From CAVVST01 sp963750995 (GTDB taxonomy: Bacteria; Acidobacteriota; Vicinamibacteria; Vicinamibacterales; UBA2999), in contig CAVVST010000002.1 of NCBI GenBank assembly GCA_963750995.1, positions 1,312,939 through 1,376,938 on the forward strand: a stretch of 64,000 bases of DNA, in the 5' to 3' direction. Each line of letters starts with the position of its first letter. Positions within the stretch are counted from its first letter, which is position 1. The notes under the pieces were generated by a model. It was not told the DNA's origin. It was given only the letters and a program-made list of their open reading frames with translations, and did not search any database. The position numbers and the translations under genes are program-made. Shown piece after piece: positions 55,932-64,000 of the stretch.

Positions 55932-56353
55932 TCAGCGCACTCGCGACAGAGCGCTTGAGATCTGGTCGCGGCGTGCCCAGGCGACCGCTAGCGATCCGAT
56001 GAACAGGATCACGGGCACGGCCGGCGAGCCGCCGACGACGAAGAGATGCGTCAGGATGGCGCCGGCCATCGTGGCGACGAGTGCGATCGCGCCGAATGGC
56101 GCGAGCGACGGCACGAGAAGTGCCACGGCCGATCCGACTTCGATCAGGCCGGTGACGTACCGGAACCACTGGCCGACGCCGATGGCGTCGAACAATCCGA
56201 CCATCGCCGGCGCGCTTGCGAGCTTCGAGCCGCCCGCAAGCAAGAACATGCCGGCGAGCGCCGAGCTGCGCCGCCCAGAGCGCGATGAGTCCAGTGCGGC
56301 TCTCGGTCAACGTGCAACGTCTGACTAGCGGCGAGTGATGTGAACTGGGACAT
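55932..56353 (-). CDS. DoxX family membrane protein (two frameshifts near the start)
   Basis: The ATG at 56353 has AGGAGGCTTGTC upstream and reads MSQFTSLAASQTLHVDRE. Shifts near 56302 and 56255 lead through RTGLIALWAAQLGA to MFLLAGGSKLASAPAMVGLF, DAIGVGQWFRYVTGLIEVG, VALLVPSLAPFGAIALVATM and PVILFIGSLAVAWARR. Four helices and GLIEVGSAVALL are typical of DoxX. The third frame alone (55932-56249) would lack the first helix. It lies between MarR and pirin, 42 bases before pirin, behind a MarR-type operator candidate. Confidence 0.8.
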
Positions 56354-56378
56354 GACAAGCCTCCTGTGCTTGCGATGC

Positions 56379-56394
56379 TTAGAAATCTAACTAT
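56379..56394. promoter_or_regulatory. MarR operator candidate upstream of doxX
   Basis: TTAGAAATCTAACTAT matches the site upstream of marR (56926-56941) in 15 of 16 bases and is AT-rich in GC-rich DNA. It lies 26 bases before the doxX start codon. Confidence 0.55.
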
Positions 56395-56418
56395 CGGCTA
56401 AATTTTTTTGCCGGCGCC

Positions 56419-56916
56419 TCAATCCTCCTCGGTGACTCTCTCGCCGGTGGTCCGCCTTGCATGCAGGCTGAGGCGACGCAGGAGCCGGCTCGCCTCGCGT
56501 TTTTGCGCCACGGACAAACCCGCTGTGACCTTGCGAAGCCGGTCGACGTGAACCGGGAACACCTCATCGATCAGCGCTCGCCCCTTTGGGGTCAGCTCAC
56601 CGAAGACAATCCGTTGGTCTTCGGCGCATGTTCTCCGCCGCACCAAGCCACGGTCTTCCAGCTTTTTCACGACGTAGGTGGTGCTTGCACCCGTCACAAG
56701 AATCCGATCCCGAATCTCGCCCAGGGGGAGTGCGCCCTTGTGATACAGCACCTCGAGCACCGCGAATTCGGTCATGCCAAGGCCGTGCTCCGCCAGGTGC
56801 GGCCGCACGCCTCGTTCGAGCGCCTGGAACGCGCGGCCGAGGGCGATCACCAACTGGAGTGTCGCCGTGCGCTCCTGTGCCGCGCCGTCTTTCGGTTCTT
56901 GTGCCTCGTAGGTCAT
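56419..56916 (-). CDS. MarR family transcriptional regulator
   Basis: The 165-residue winged-helix repressor has TEFAVLEVLYHKGALPLGEI, then RDRILVTGASTTYVVKKLED (recognition helix) and the wing RGLVRRRTCAEDQRIVFGEL, with LTPKGRALIDEVFPVH at the dimer end. The family length is normal. One Cys (RTCAEDQR) in the wing could sense oxidants or quinones (inference). It is the first gene of the MarR-DoxX-pirin unit, and a perfect palindrome TTAGAATTCTAA lies ten bases upstream of its start, so autoregulation is likely. Confidence 0.92.
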   Translation of the reverse strand: MTYEAQEPKDGAAQERTATLQLVIALGRAFQALERGVRPHLAEHGLGMTEFAVLEVLYHKGALPLGEIRDRILVTGASTTYVVKKLEDRGLVRRRTCAEDQRIVFGELTPKGRALIDEVFPVHVDRLRKVTAGLSVAQKREASRLLRRLSLHARRTTGERVTEED

Positions 56917-56925
56917 CGCTACTAT

Positions 56926-56941
56926 TTAGAATTCTAACTAT
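56926..56941. promoter_or_regulatory. MarR operator candidate upstream of marR
   Basis: TTAGAATTCTAACTAT contains the perfect 12-bp palindrome TTAGAATTCTAA. It sits directly in front of the marR start codon and is nearly identical to the site before doxX. Confidence 0.6.
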
Positions 56942-57136
56942 ATTGAACCGGCATGTCAACTGGGCGGTCGAGGCGCTTACTTCGGTGCCCGGTCTCGAAA
57001 CGGGGCTTCCATAGACCGGCTGCTGGTTCGTGCGCCATCTCCCGCGGCTTCACGTCCTCGACACGCGATCCACCAGAACCGGCTCCTCGCAGGTCCTGAT
57101 GTGAGCTCTGCGCGCTGCAGTGGAGTACATTGGCGC

Positions 57137-57610
57137 ATGCAGGCTCGCGACCTCCTCGTCGACAACCATGCGCACATTCCGGCGCTTCCCGCCCTGGACG
57201 GGTTGTCAAGGGACGACGCGGATCGCCGCATCGCCGCCGCGCCGCATTCCATCGCCGAAATCGTGTCGCACCTCACGTTCTGGCAGGAGTGGTTCTGCGG
57301 TCGATGTGACGGCTCGGCAGATCCGCCGCCGTCCAGCGCAGCGCTCGGGTGGCCAGCCCCGGCGCCTGGATCTTGGGACGCCGTCCGCGCGCGCTTCGCG
57401 GCTGGGCTGGAACGTGCCATCGCGCTCGGCAACGGCGATACCGCCAGACCGATCAGTCCTCTGATCGAACACCCACCGCTCGCCGAGTACACCGTCCGCG
57501 ATGCGCTCGAGCACATGGCCGCGCACAACTCGCACCATCTCGGCCAGGTCGTGCTGTTGCGCCAGATGCTGGGCGCGTGGCCGCCGCCATCGGGCAGCTA
57601 CACGTGGTAG
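57137..57610 (+). CDS. DinB family protein
   Basis: The 157-residue four-helix-bundle protein (DinB/YfiT) has the three metal-binding His positions: IVSHLTFWQEWFCG near residue 45, and the late pair in HMAAHNSHHLGQVVLL. Members act as metal-dependent thiol transferases (bacillithiol/mycothiol type) or have no known role. The ATG at 57137 is favoured because the upstream in-frame sequence is not conserved. The gene is divergent from marR but about 200 bases away. Confidence 0.85.
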   Translation: MQARDLLVDNHAHIPALPALDGLSRDDADRRIAAAPHSIAEIVSHLTFWQEWFCGRCDGSADPPPSSAALGWPAPAPGSWDAVRARFAAGLERAIALGNGDTARPISPLIEHPPLAEYTVRDALEHMAAHNSHHLGQVVLLRQMLGAWPPPSGSYTW

Positions 57611-57773
57611 TGGGTGTGCGAAAAACCTTATTCCTCCGGGGCCACCGAGATAGCCGAGAGGTTCAGTTACTTCCAAACTCATATCTACCCGGGTTCGGCT
57701 TCGGCCGATCGAATCGCGCTCGAAAACGATATTGCCAGCGGGCCATCAGCGGTCCCAAACGCGCGCCTCGGCA

Positions 57774-58201
57774 TCAAGCAGGTACGGAGCCACCGTTCCG
57801 CTCACGCTTGTGGTGAAGCCAGAGCACTCCGTGGAGATAGTCAGGAATGTAGACGAGCCCGTAGTCGTGAACCCCCGAATACACCCGCGGCGTCACCCCC
57901 GCGAATTGCTTGAACGCCTTCAAGAAGTGGGACTGGTCGAAGTAGTGGTCCTGAATCAATGGAGCGTAGTGACCGTCGGCGGATCGCCTTATCCGTTTGT
58001 ACACGGCGTGGACTCGCAGGACGTTCGCAAGGTCTCTCGGCCCACGCCGGCGCGTTCCAGGACCTTACGTTCGAGATGTCGCCGGGACCAGCCCACTTCG
58101 AATGCCAGTGCCTCGATGCGGATCCGACCTTCGTGTTGTCTCAGACGACGAACGGCGTGCTCAAACGCCAGATCCCGTCGTTCGTGTCGTTGTAGCCACA
58201 A
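57774..58201 (-). pseudogene. AraC-type regulator remnant (HTH domain only, frameshifted)
   Basis: The first frame has LAFEHAVRRLRQHEGRIRIE, ALAFEVGWSRRHLERKVLER and AGVGRETL. After a shift near 58010 the second gives VHAVYKRIRRSADGHYAPL, DHYFDQSHFLKAFKQFAGVT and PRVYSG. These are the two helix-turn-helix units of an AraC DNA-binding domain. Upstream there is no sensor domain, and the frame meets a stop within about 60 bases. The gene is thus 5'-deleted and frameshifted, and probably non-functional. Confidence 0.7.
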
Positions 58202-58328
58202 TACGCGCGGATGACGTCGCGGTGACGTTTCACAAACGAGTGGTCACATTCGGGATCGGGTAACGCTCCGCAGATGTGTTCTCATGTCTCACTCCACCCA
58301 GCGATATGGGTTGTTCGGTTGCAGTGCT

Positions 58329-59172
58329 TCAGGCAACGCGCGACGTGATCCACGCGGTGACGTCAGCCATGACCTGCTCCTTCCCGATGTCGTTCAACAG
58401 ATCGTGGTAGTGCCCTTCATACAACTTGAGCGTCTTGTCCTTCGAGCCGGCTGTGTCGTAGAAGAACTGGCTGCCGTGACAGACCGTCGCCTTGTCGTCA
58501 GTCCCGTGCATGATCAGCACCGGCAGTGTGATTCGCGGGAATTCCTCCTTCAGCCGCTCGTCGGCACGCACCAGCGCCGCCACCGTCGCCGCCGGCTGAA
58601 CTTCATGGGCCGTCAGCGGGTCGCTGTTCAGCGCCTCGACGGCTTTCGGGTCCCGGGAGAAGTCCTCGTTCTTCAGCTTCAGCACGGGCAATCGTGGGGC
58701 GATGATGGCTGATGCCCTTGATCGCCGCCAGGGCAAAGCCGGGCGCGGGCACCTGAAACGCAAAGCTCTCGCAGATGAAGCCGGCCAGGCTTGCCTGGTT
58801 GTCGAGCACGTAGGTCGACGCGACGACGCCGCCGGCGCTGTGGCCGAGCAGGAATACGGGGAGGCCGGGATGGCGTGACTTCGCCAGCGCAATCGTGTTA
58901 GCGAGATCGCTGACGTAGTCGGCCACGTCCTCGACATAGAAACGCTCGCCGTCCGACCGGCCCCGGCCGCGTAGATCGAGCGCGTAGGCGGCAAACCCTC
59001 TAGACACGAACTGCTCCCCCACCCAGACGTACTGGCCGCCGTGGGAATTGACGCCGTGGCAAATCACGACCACCGCCCGCGGTGTCGACTCCGGAAGCCA
59101 CGACCGGACGAAAATCGTGATGCCCTTGGTGCTGTCGATTCTCTCCTCACGCACAGTCGTCCGCATCGTCAT
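58329..59172 (-). CDS. Alpha/beta hydrolase, monoacylglycerol lipase-like (one frameshift)
   Basis: The first frame carries SWLPESTPRAVVVICHGVNS, YALDLRGRGRSDGERFYVED and the nucleophile elbow GHSAGG (Ser112). Near 58700 the frame shifts to VLKLKNEDFSRDPKAVEALN, LPVLIMHGTDDKAT (catalytic Asp) and KLYEGHYHDLLND (catalytic His). The triad is complete after joining, and the length of about 280 residues matches monoacylglycerol lipases. No leader is seen, so it is cytoplasmic. The start could be either of two ATGs six bases apart. Confidence 0.85.
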
Positions 59173-59251
59173 TTGCAGCTTTCCTTACCTAGAGTCAGCG
59201 GTTCGCAGACGGCGTCTATCCACTCCCCTGACGCCCTTGGCTTGTACGCGC

Positions 59252-60928
59252 TCATCGGCTGAGCACCTGATGGACAAACGCGACAGCGATCGACCCTTCT
59301 CCCACCGCGGAGGCGACGCGTTTGATGTTTCCACCTCGAACGTCACCGACCGCAAAAACGCCCGGGCGACTCGTCTCGAGCAGATAAGGATTGCGCGACA
59401 ACGGCCACTTTGCGGTGGCGAGATCCTCCTGGGACAGATCGGGGCCGGTTTTGATGAAACCCTGGTCGTCCATGGCGAGGCACCCCTTCACCCAGTGAGT
59501 ATTCGGGACCGCGCCTGTCATCATGAACACGTGCCGGATGTCACGGGCTGCGGTCGTGCCGGATTTACGATTGGACCACCGGACGCGTTCAAGATGGTTG
59601 CTTCCCTCGACCAGATCGATCTCGGTGTGGACGTGCAGCGTGATTGACGGACTGTCTTCGATCCGACGAATGAGATACCTCGACATCGTCTCGGCGAGCC
59701 CGTCACCGCGAACGAGGATGTGGACATGCCGGCACGTCCGCGCCAGGAACACCGCAGCCTGTCCGGCTGAATTCCCCCCGCCGACGATGATCACCTCCTC
59801 GCCGCCACAGAGCTGCGCCTCCATACGCGTGGCCGCGTAGTACACGCCAGCCCCCTCAAAGTGTGCAAGGTCCTGGAGAGCCGGCCGGCGATACTCGGCG
59901 CCCGTGGCGATGATCACGGCGCGTGCCGGAATAGGCGTACTGGGCTCGACCTCCACCCGGTAGGGCTCGCGATCGCAGAGCAGCCTGGCAGCGCGCTTCG
60001 CGATGAGCATCTGCGCGCCAAATTTCAGTGCCTGGGCCTGGGCGCGGCCGGTCAGGTCAGCCCCGGAGATTCCGGTGGGAAACCCCAGGTAGTTTTCGAT
60101 GCGGGAACTCGTTCCCGCCTGGCCGCCAGGCGCATTCGCTTCAAGCACGAGCACGTCGAGGCCCTCGGAGGCTCCGTAGACCGCAGCCGCAAGACCTGCG
60201 GGCCCGGCGCCGACAATGACGAGATCCCGCACGTGTGTTGAATCCACGGCGTCGTTGAACCCGAGGCAGCGTGCGACTTCCTCATTGGAGGGATTTCGCA
60301 GCACCCGCTCCCCGCGGCAGACCAGGACCGGGATATCGGAGGCCGTCACGTGGAAGCGGTCGAGCAGCTCCTGTGCATCCGGCTCGCGATCGAGGTCGAT
60401 GTAGGTGTGGGGATGGCCGTTCCGAGTCAGAAATGCTTCCACCCTCAGAGTGCCTGCGCAGTGCGTCGAACCGATGAGGATGGCATCCCCGTAGCCGCGG
60501 GCAATCATCTCGACACGCCGGAGAATGAATGCCCGCATGAGGATTTCGCTCAGCTCTGCATCGGTCTGTATAAGCGCGAGCAGCTGTTCGCGAGTCAGCT
60601 CGATAACGTGGCCCGCCTTTTCAACCCGCGTCAGAGCGAGCGCGGGACGGCCGGTGATCAGGCTGGCTTCCCCGGAGAACTGGCGCGGCCCGAGCGCAAC
60701 GATCAGCAACTCGAGCTCGCCGCTGAGGCGCATTGTATGAATTTCACCTTCGAGGACCACGAAGAATGGTGCGGGCCTCGTACCGGGCTCCACGAGTACC
60801 TCTCCACGCTGCGTGGGTCGGCGCAGGCCGTGTCCGGCAATTCGCTCGACCTGGCTCGGCGATAACGTCGGGAACAACCGTTCCAGTCGCGACGCATCGA
60901 GGACAGGTGCGGTGAGTGTGTCAGCCAC
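59252..60928 (-). CDS. cNMP-binding/thioredoxin-like/thioredoxin reductase-like fusion
   Basis: This 558-residue protein has three parts. Residues 1-135 form a cyclic-nucleotide-binding fold (FFVVLEGEIHTMRL, FSGEASLITGRPALALTRV). About 150-225 form a thioredoxin-like domain with a single Cys (STHCAGTLR). The rest is a thioredoxin reductase-type flavoprotein: VIVGAGPAGLAAAVYGASEG (FAD), GGEEVIIVGGGNSAGQAAVF (NADPH) and VFAVGDVRGGNIKRVASAVG. The usual redox CxxC between the two nucleotide sites is absent (YYAATRMEAQLCGG), so it cannot work as a standard thioredoxin reductase. It may pass electrons to a ligand-controlled partner (inference). Confidence 0.92.
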   Translation of the reverse strand: MADTLTAPVLDASRLERLFPTLSPSQVERIAGHGLRRPTQRGEVLVEPGTRPAPFFVVLEGEIHTMRLSGELELLIVALGPRQFSGEASLITGRPALALTRVEKAGHVIELTREQLLALIQTDAELSEILMRAFILRRVEMIARGYGDAILIGSTHCAGTLRVEAFLTRNGHPHTYIDLDREPDAQELLDRFHVTASDIPVLVCRGERVLRNPSNEEVARCLGFNDAVDSTHVRDLVIVGAGPAGLAAAVYGASEGLDVLVLEANAPGGQAGTSSRIENYLGFPTGISGADLTGRAQAQALKFGAQMLIAKRAARLLCDREPYRVEVEPSTPIPARAVIIATGAEYRRPALQDLAHFEGAGVYYAATRMEAQLCGGEEVIIVGGGNSAGQAAVFLARTCRHVHILVRGDGLAETMSRYLIRRIEDSPSITLHVHTEIDLVEGSNHLERVRWSNRKSGTTAARDIRHVFMMTGAVPNTHWVKGCLAMDDQGFIKTGPDLSQEDLATAKWPLSRNPYLLETSRPGVFAVGDVRGGNIKRVASAVGEGSIAVAFVHQVLSR

Positions 60929-61614
60929 GGTCAGTAAGGTGCGAATGCCGCGAACCAGGTCCGGAGTCCGGGTAAGTGAGAAGCACGGCGTTCGGATGAT
61001 TCTCGCTCAACCAATAGGAATTCGAGAACCGCAACTGGCTCATCCGGACAGCGTTCGAATTGTCACGCCGGCGCCGAATACCGCCGTTTGCTGCTGTGTA
61101 TACGCGGGAGCCGTCGGGAATGCGCCAGCGCAGCGTTGGCGGCGACCCATTGCGGACAAAAATGCTCCGACCGCGTCAGGCGATGACGGCTTTGCGGCTC
61201 ATCTTAGCCGTCTAGCGAGTCTGTCGCCCGGTCTCAGAAGCCGCCGTCCGTTCACGTCGCGATGGTCGTTCATCCGTTTGATCCGGCGATCCCGGACTGC
61301 TAACGTTCCTTCTGGTCGGCGGAATGGCGTGAACGATGGGCGGGCGTTGCGAACTCCGCATTCCGATCGCGGAAGTCTTTCTCCCACGTTAAGCCCTTCG
61401 ACGTGCCTCACGGCGTGCGTCCTTCTGGCGAAGCGCCGCAAGGCCAGGTTTGTTGTGCCCTGACACACGCCGGACCGGGGCCAGCGCGGCTCGACGCCCA
61501 ACACCAGGAGCCTGTCACACCGGAAGATTGTGCGACCATGTGAGCATGCCGCGCGCCAGGAATTGGCTCGCCACCCGGCGACAGCAATTCGATTGGCGGC
61601 GTAAGGAGACGGTC
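60929..61614. other. Stretch without a confident gene
   Basis: Several long open frames exist on both strands, as expected at this GC content, but none has a ribosome site and protein-like sequence together. I see no hairpins of note and no transposase remnant that I can name. Confidence 0.45.
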
Positions 61615-62077
61615 ATGGTACGCACTGGCATCCGCCACCGGGCTGGCGGCAATTCTGGTTCTCTTCGCAATGGCTTCCGGCCCGGCAGCACAGGCGCAGT
61701 TTGGCTCCGAAAAGGATGCCAGGGCGATGTTGGACAGAGCAGTTGCCGCGTTGAAAGAGAACAACGAGAAGGCCCTGGAGATGTTTAACAAGGGCGAAGG
61801 CGGCTTCAAGGACCGCGATCTCTATGTGTTCTGCGCCAACGCCTCAGACGGGATCCTCACGGCGCATCCCCACTTGAAGGGTGAGACCCTCCAGGACATC
61901 GTCGGCAAGAAGGGCTTTCCGCTGGGGAAAGAGATAATGCGGAGCGCCACTGAAGGAAAGGTCGCCGAGGTCGCCTATTGGTGGACTCGCCCGGGCTCGG
62001 ACAAGCCACTTGAGAAACACACGTTCTACACGAAAATCTCAGGGCAGAACTGCGGGGTCGGCTACTACAAGGAATGA
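61615..62077 (+). CDS. Exported cache-domain protein (frameshift in the leader)
   Basis: A strong AAGGAGACGGTC site precedes the ATG at 61615. The next bases are out of frame by one: dropping one G after the ATG gives YALASATGLAAILVLFAMAS, a good leader continuous with GPAAQAQFGSEKDARAMLDR. The mature part is a single small cache (sCache-type) domain: ALKENNEKALEMFNKGEGGF, DRDLYVFCANASDGILTAHP and the end KISGQNCGVGYYKE. Such proteins bind small ligands in the periplasm. Without the repair, translation could begin only at 61670, inside the leader. Confidence 0.75.
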
Positions 62078-62251
62078 CGATGCGGCGCGAGCGTGTTCGT
62101 TGACGACATCCTTGGGCACGTAGACGGTGCGCGCGAAATGTCAATTGCTTGTTCTTTCGCTCGGCCGCTAGTTCGCGAGGTCTCTAAATGATCGGATCGC
62201 AAGTGAGTAAGCTTCCGGTCCTTTTGCGTCCAGTTCTGCCTGCCGTTTCCC

Positions 62252-62462
62252 TCAGACCAGCGGCTTAGCAATGGCGGCTTCGTAGGCCGACTGCAGCCTG
62301 GAAAGACCGACCCCCTGGGCGCCGGCGCCTCCAGGTGGAGGTGCCGCAGTTCCTCCATGAACTCGGACCACAGCTTCGGGCCTCCGTCCTCAAGGATTTT
62401 CGCGCGTACGAAGAGCTCTTTCGAGGCGGGTGTGTGACGATCTCGCTTACAACCGATTGCAT
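62252..62462 (-). pseudogene. Small protein or regulator C-terminus, frameshifted
   Basis: Joined frames read MQSVVSEIVTHP, then PASKELFVRAKILEDGGPKL, WSEFMEELRHLHLEAPAP and VGLSRLQSAYEAAIAKPLV before the stop at 62252. The pieces look like a natural helical protein of about 70 residues, perhaps the end of a larger regulator. Two single-base shifts are needed (in the C-rich run near 62435 and near 62320). It is divergent to the DHFR-family gene B. The identity is unknown. Confidence 0.35.
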
Positions 62463-62510
62463 ACCGCAATCAGAACCGCGCGGATGTGCCGCGTGAGGAA
62501 AGGAAGTGGT

Positions 62511-63041
<531 letters not shown>

Positions 63042-63661
63042 TCTCGCGACTCGCCGGATGGAAATCGCCGCTGAGTCTGGTCTTGGGACGACGTTGTTAG
63101 GCAACCTGATGGTTGCTAATCGGCCACTGGCGACACCGGCAGTCCTTGCCATTCCAGTTTCGCGGCTGCTCTTACGAGGAATGCGGGGCCTTGCAGGGCG
63201 CATGCAGCGGCGGGTCCTGTGGACTCATGGTGATGACTGGGATCCGACTGGTTCCTCAGGCCACGCTGACACCATGGCACGCTGTGCTCATCATCGTCGG
63301 GACACTGGTACATCGCCCTCACGAAAAATAAAGCTGGTTTGGATCATTGCCGATGCGGCGGTGCTTGGTTTGGTGCTTCGGTAGCCTTCCGTAGGTGCGC
63401 ATGATGAGCGCGAGCTCCGCACAACCGCCGGCCTGCCGCCAGGCTCGGATAGAAGAGCTGACTCATTATGCGATTTCTATGGGCCTATGTCAGCTCACCT
63501 CACAGCAGAAAAAGAAACATTAGCCGCGCTTTGTAGAGCATGTCAACGTTGCCGCATCGCGCATCATGCCCGTAGAAACCAGCGACGTTCGACCTTCGCT
63601 TGTGTCTGCGCATGCCGGCCTTTGCTGCTCTTTGTTGCACCGAAAGGGCAACGAGCGCCCT
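63042..63661. other. Stretch without a confident gene
   Basis: The strand composition is less GC-rich than elsewhere, and the open frames are short or unlike known protein. One forward frame contains a Cys-rich stretch (GCSYEECGALQGACSGGSCG) and a hydrophobic end, but it has no ribosome site. The last part precedes the stop of the ATPase gene. Confidence 0.45.
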
Positions 63662-64000
63662 TCACCGAGTCCCTCGCGCAACTATCTTGCTGACTTCCCG
63701 GACCCACAACACCGAGCTGGCCACCGCGACACAGAACACCCAGTCACCGGCGCTCAGTCCAACGGTCCCGAACGCACGTTGGAGAAACGGAATGTCCACG
63801 ACCAACACCTGCAGGGCGATCGAACCCCCGATCGCGGCCCATAACCAGCCGTTCGTGAACAAATGGACAAACGCACTTCGCTCGTCCGATCGCGCGTTGA
63901 TGACGTTGAAAATCTGAAACAGCATCAGGGTCGTAAACGCCATCGTCTGTGCGTAGCGCAGATCGCCGTCGCCCGCGACGAACCCGCCCGGCAGTGCCGC
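63662..64000 (-). CDS. Cation-transporting P-type ATPase, C-terminal end (partial)
   Basis: The frame is open to the window edge, so only the last 112 residues are visible. They match the C-terminal membrane domain of P2-type cation ATPases (PMR1/PMCA/eukaryote-like Ca or Na pumps): LRYAQTMAFTTLMLFQIFNV, NARSDERSAFVHLFTNGWLW, LQVLVVDIPFLQRAFGTVGL and SAGDWVFCVAVASSVLWVRE. Three membrane helices can be drawn. The catalytic domains lie outside the window. The ion cannot be decided from this part. Confidence 0.9.
   Translation of the reverse strand, partial: AALPGGFVAGDGDLRYAQTMAFTTLMLFQIFNVINARSDERSAFVHLFTNGWLWAAIGGSIALQVLVVDIPFLQRAFGTVGLSAGDWVFCVAVASSVLWVREVSKIVARGTR

Noticed and set aside
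60813..61463. Forward frame of 216 codons behind the cNMP/reductase gene
   Set aside because: It overlaps the start of a secure gene on the other strand and has no motif or ribosome site; its Ser/Arg-rich composition is typical of a spurious frame.
61199..61504. Minus-strand frame considered as a transposase or reverse-transcriptase remnant
   Set aside because: The Arg/Asp-rich translation has no catalytic motif of either group and no terminal repeats flank it.
63058..63384. Forward frame of 108 codons, and an overlapping Cys-rich frame
   Set aside because: There is no ribosome site and no known pattern; two overlapping frames of equal weakness suggest chance.

Overview
The window looks like a chromosomal segment of a high-GC Gram-negative bacterium. 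The closest match I can suggest is an Acidobacteriota member of the Vicinamibacteria (subgroup 6) type. The evidence is the gene content: three very large Oar-like TonB-dependent receptors with an N-terminal carboxypeptidase-regulatory domain, several DUF6152 proteins, many lipoprotein or signal-peptide enzymes (amidases, an amidohydrolase, an MBL-fold hydrolase, a penicillin acylase), a MoxR/DUF58/VWA operon, and short palindromic repeats of a kind I associate with that phylum. This assignment is inference, because no rRNA or universal marker gene lies in the window. I see no tRNA, rRNA, CRISPR array, prophage or complete insertion sequence.

Layout. 0-8 kb: a DJ-1/PfpI protein, a tiny zinc ribbon, a penicillin acylase fused to an LppP/LprE-like domain, two secreted unknowns, and an NHL-propeller/M23 fusion. 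7.8-11.7 kb: a radical SAM/B12 enzyme coupled to a YjbQ protein, a membrane-anchored winged-helix regulator and a glutathione peroxidase. 11.8-18.7 kb: two tandem Oar-like receptors with identical terminators. 18.8-20.6 kb: small stress-type proteins (lmo0937 family, CsbD). 20.7-32.6 kb: a secretome region holding three pairs of a DUF6152 protein with a 'WEGDT-motif' secreted protein, a cyclophilin, a cytochrome c, a haem/propeller protein, an amidase, an amidohydrolase and an MBL hydrolase. 32.7-38.4 kb: a Bat-like operon (TPR, VWA, MoxR, DUF58, BatD-like, VWA). 38.5-48.1 kb: a propeller protein, a second amidase, a histidine kinase and a third Oar-like receptor. 48.2-64 kb: mixed small genes, including lipid kinase/SurE, two DHFR-family proteins, a MarR-DoxX-pirin unit, DinB, a lipase, a cNMP/thioredoxin-reductase fusion, a cache protein and the end of a P-type ATPase.

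A dominant property of the sequence is that about a third of the recognisable genes are split by one-base frameshifts. Reading two frames together restores a normal family member each time. The likeliest cause is uncorrected indels in a long-read assembly, but some of these breaks may be real. One deserves attention: the two tandem receptors carry the same one-base shift at the same codon but with a different base at that site, which is hard to explain by random error. For split genes I give the full span and the approximate break.

The best candidate for an undescribed system is the repeated two-gene module of DUF6152 plus WEGDT-motif protein, present three times within 12 kb. A close second is the MarR-DoxX-pirin unit, which has two near-identical operator-like sites.
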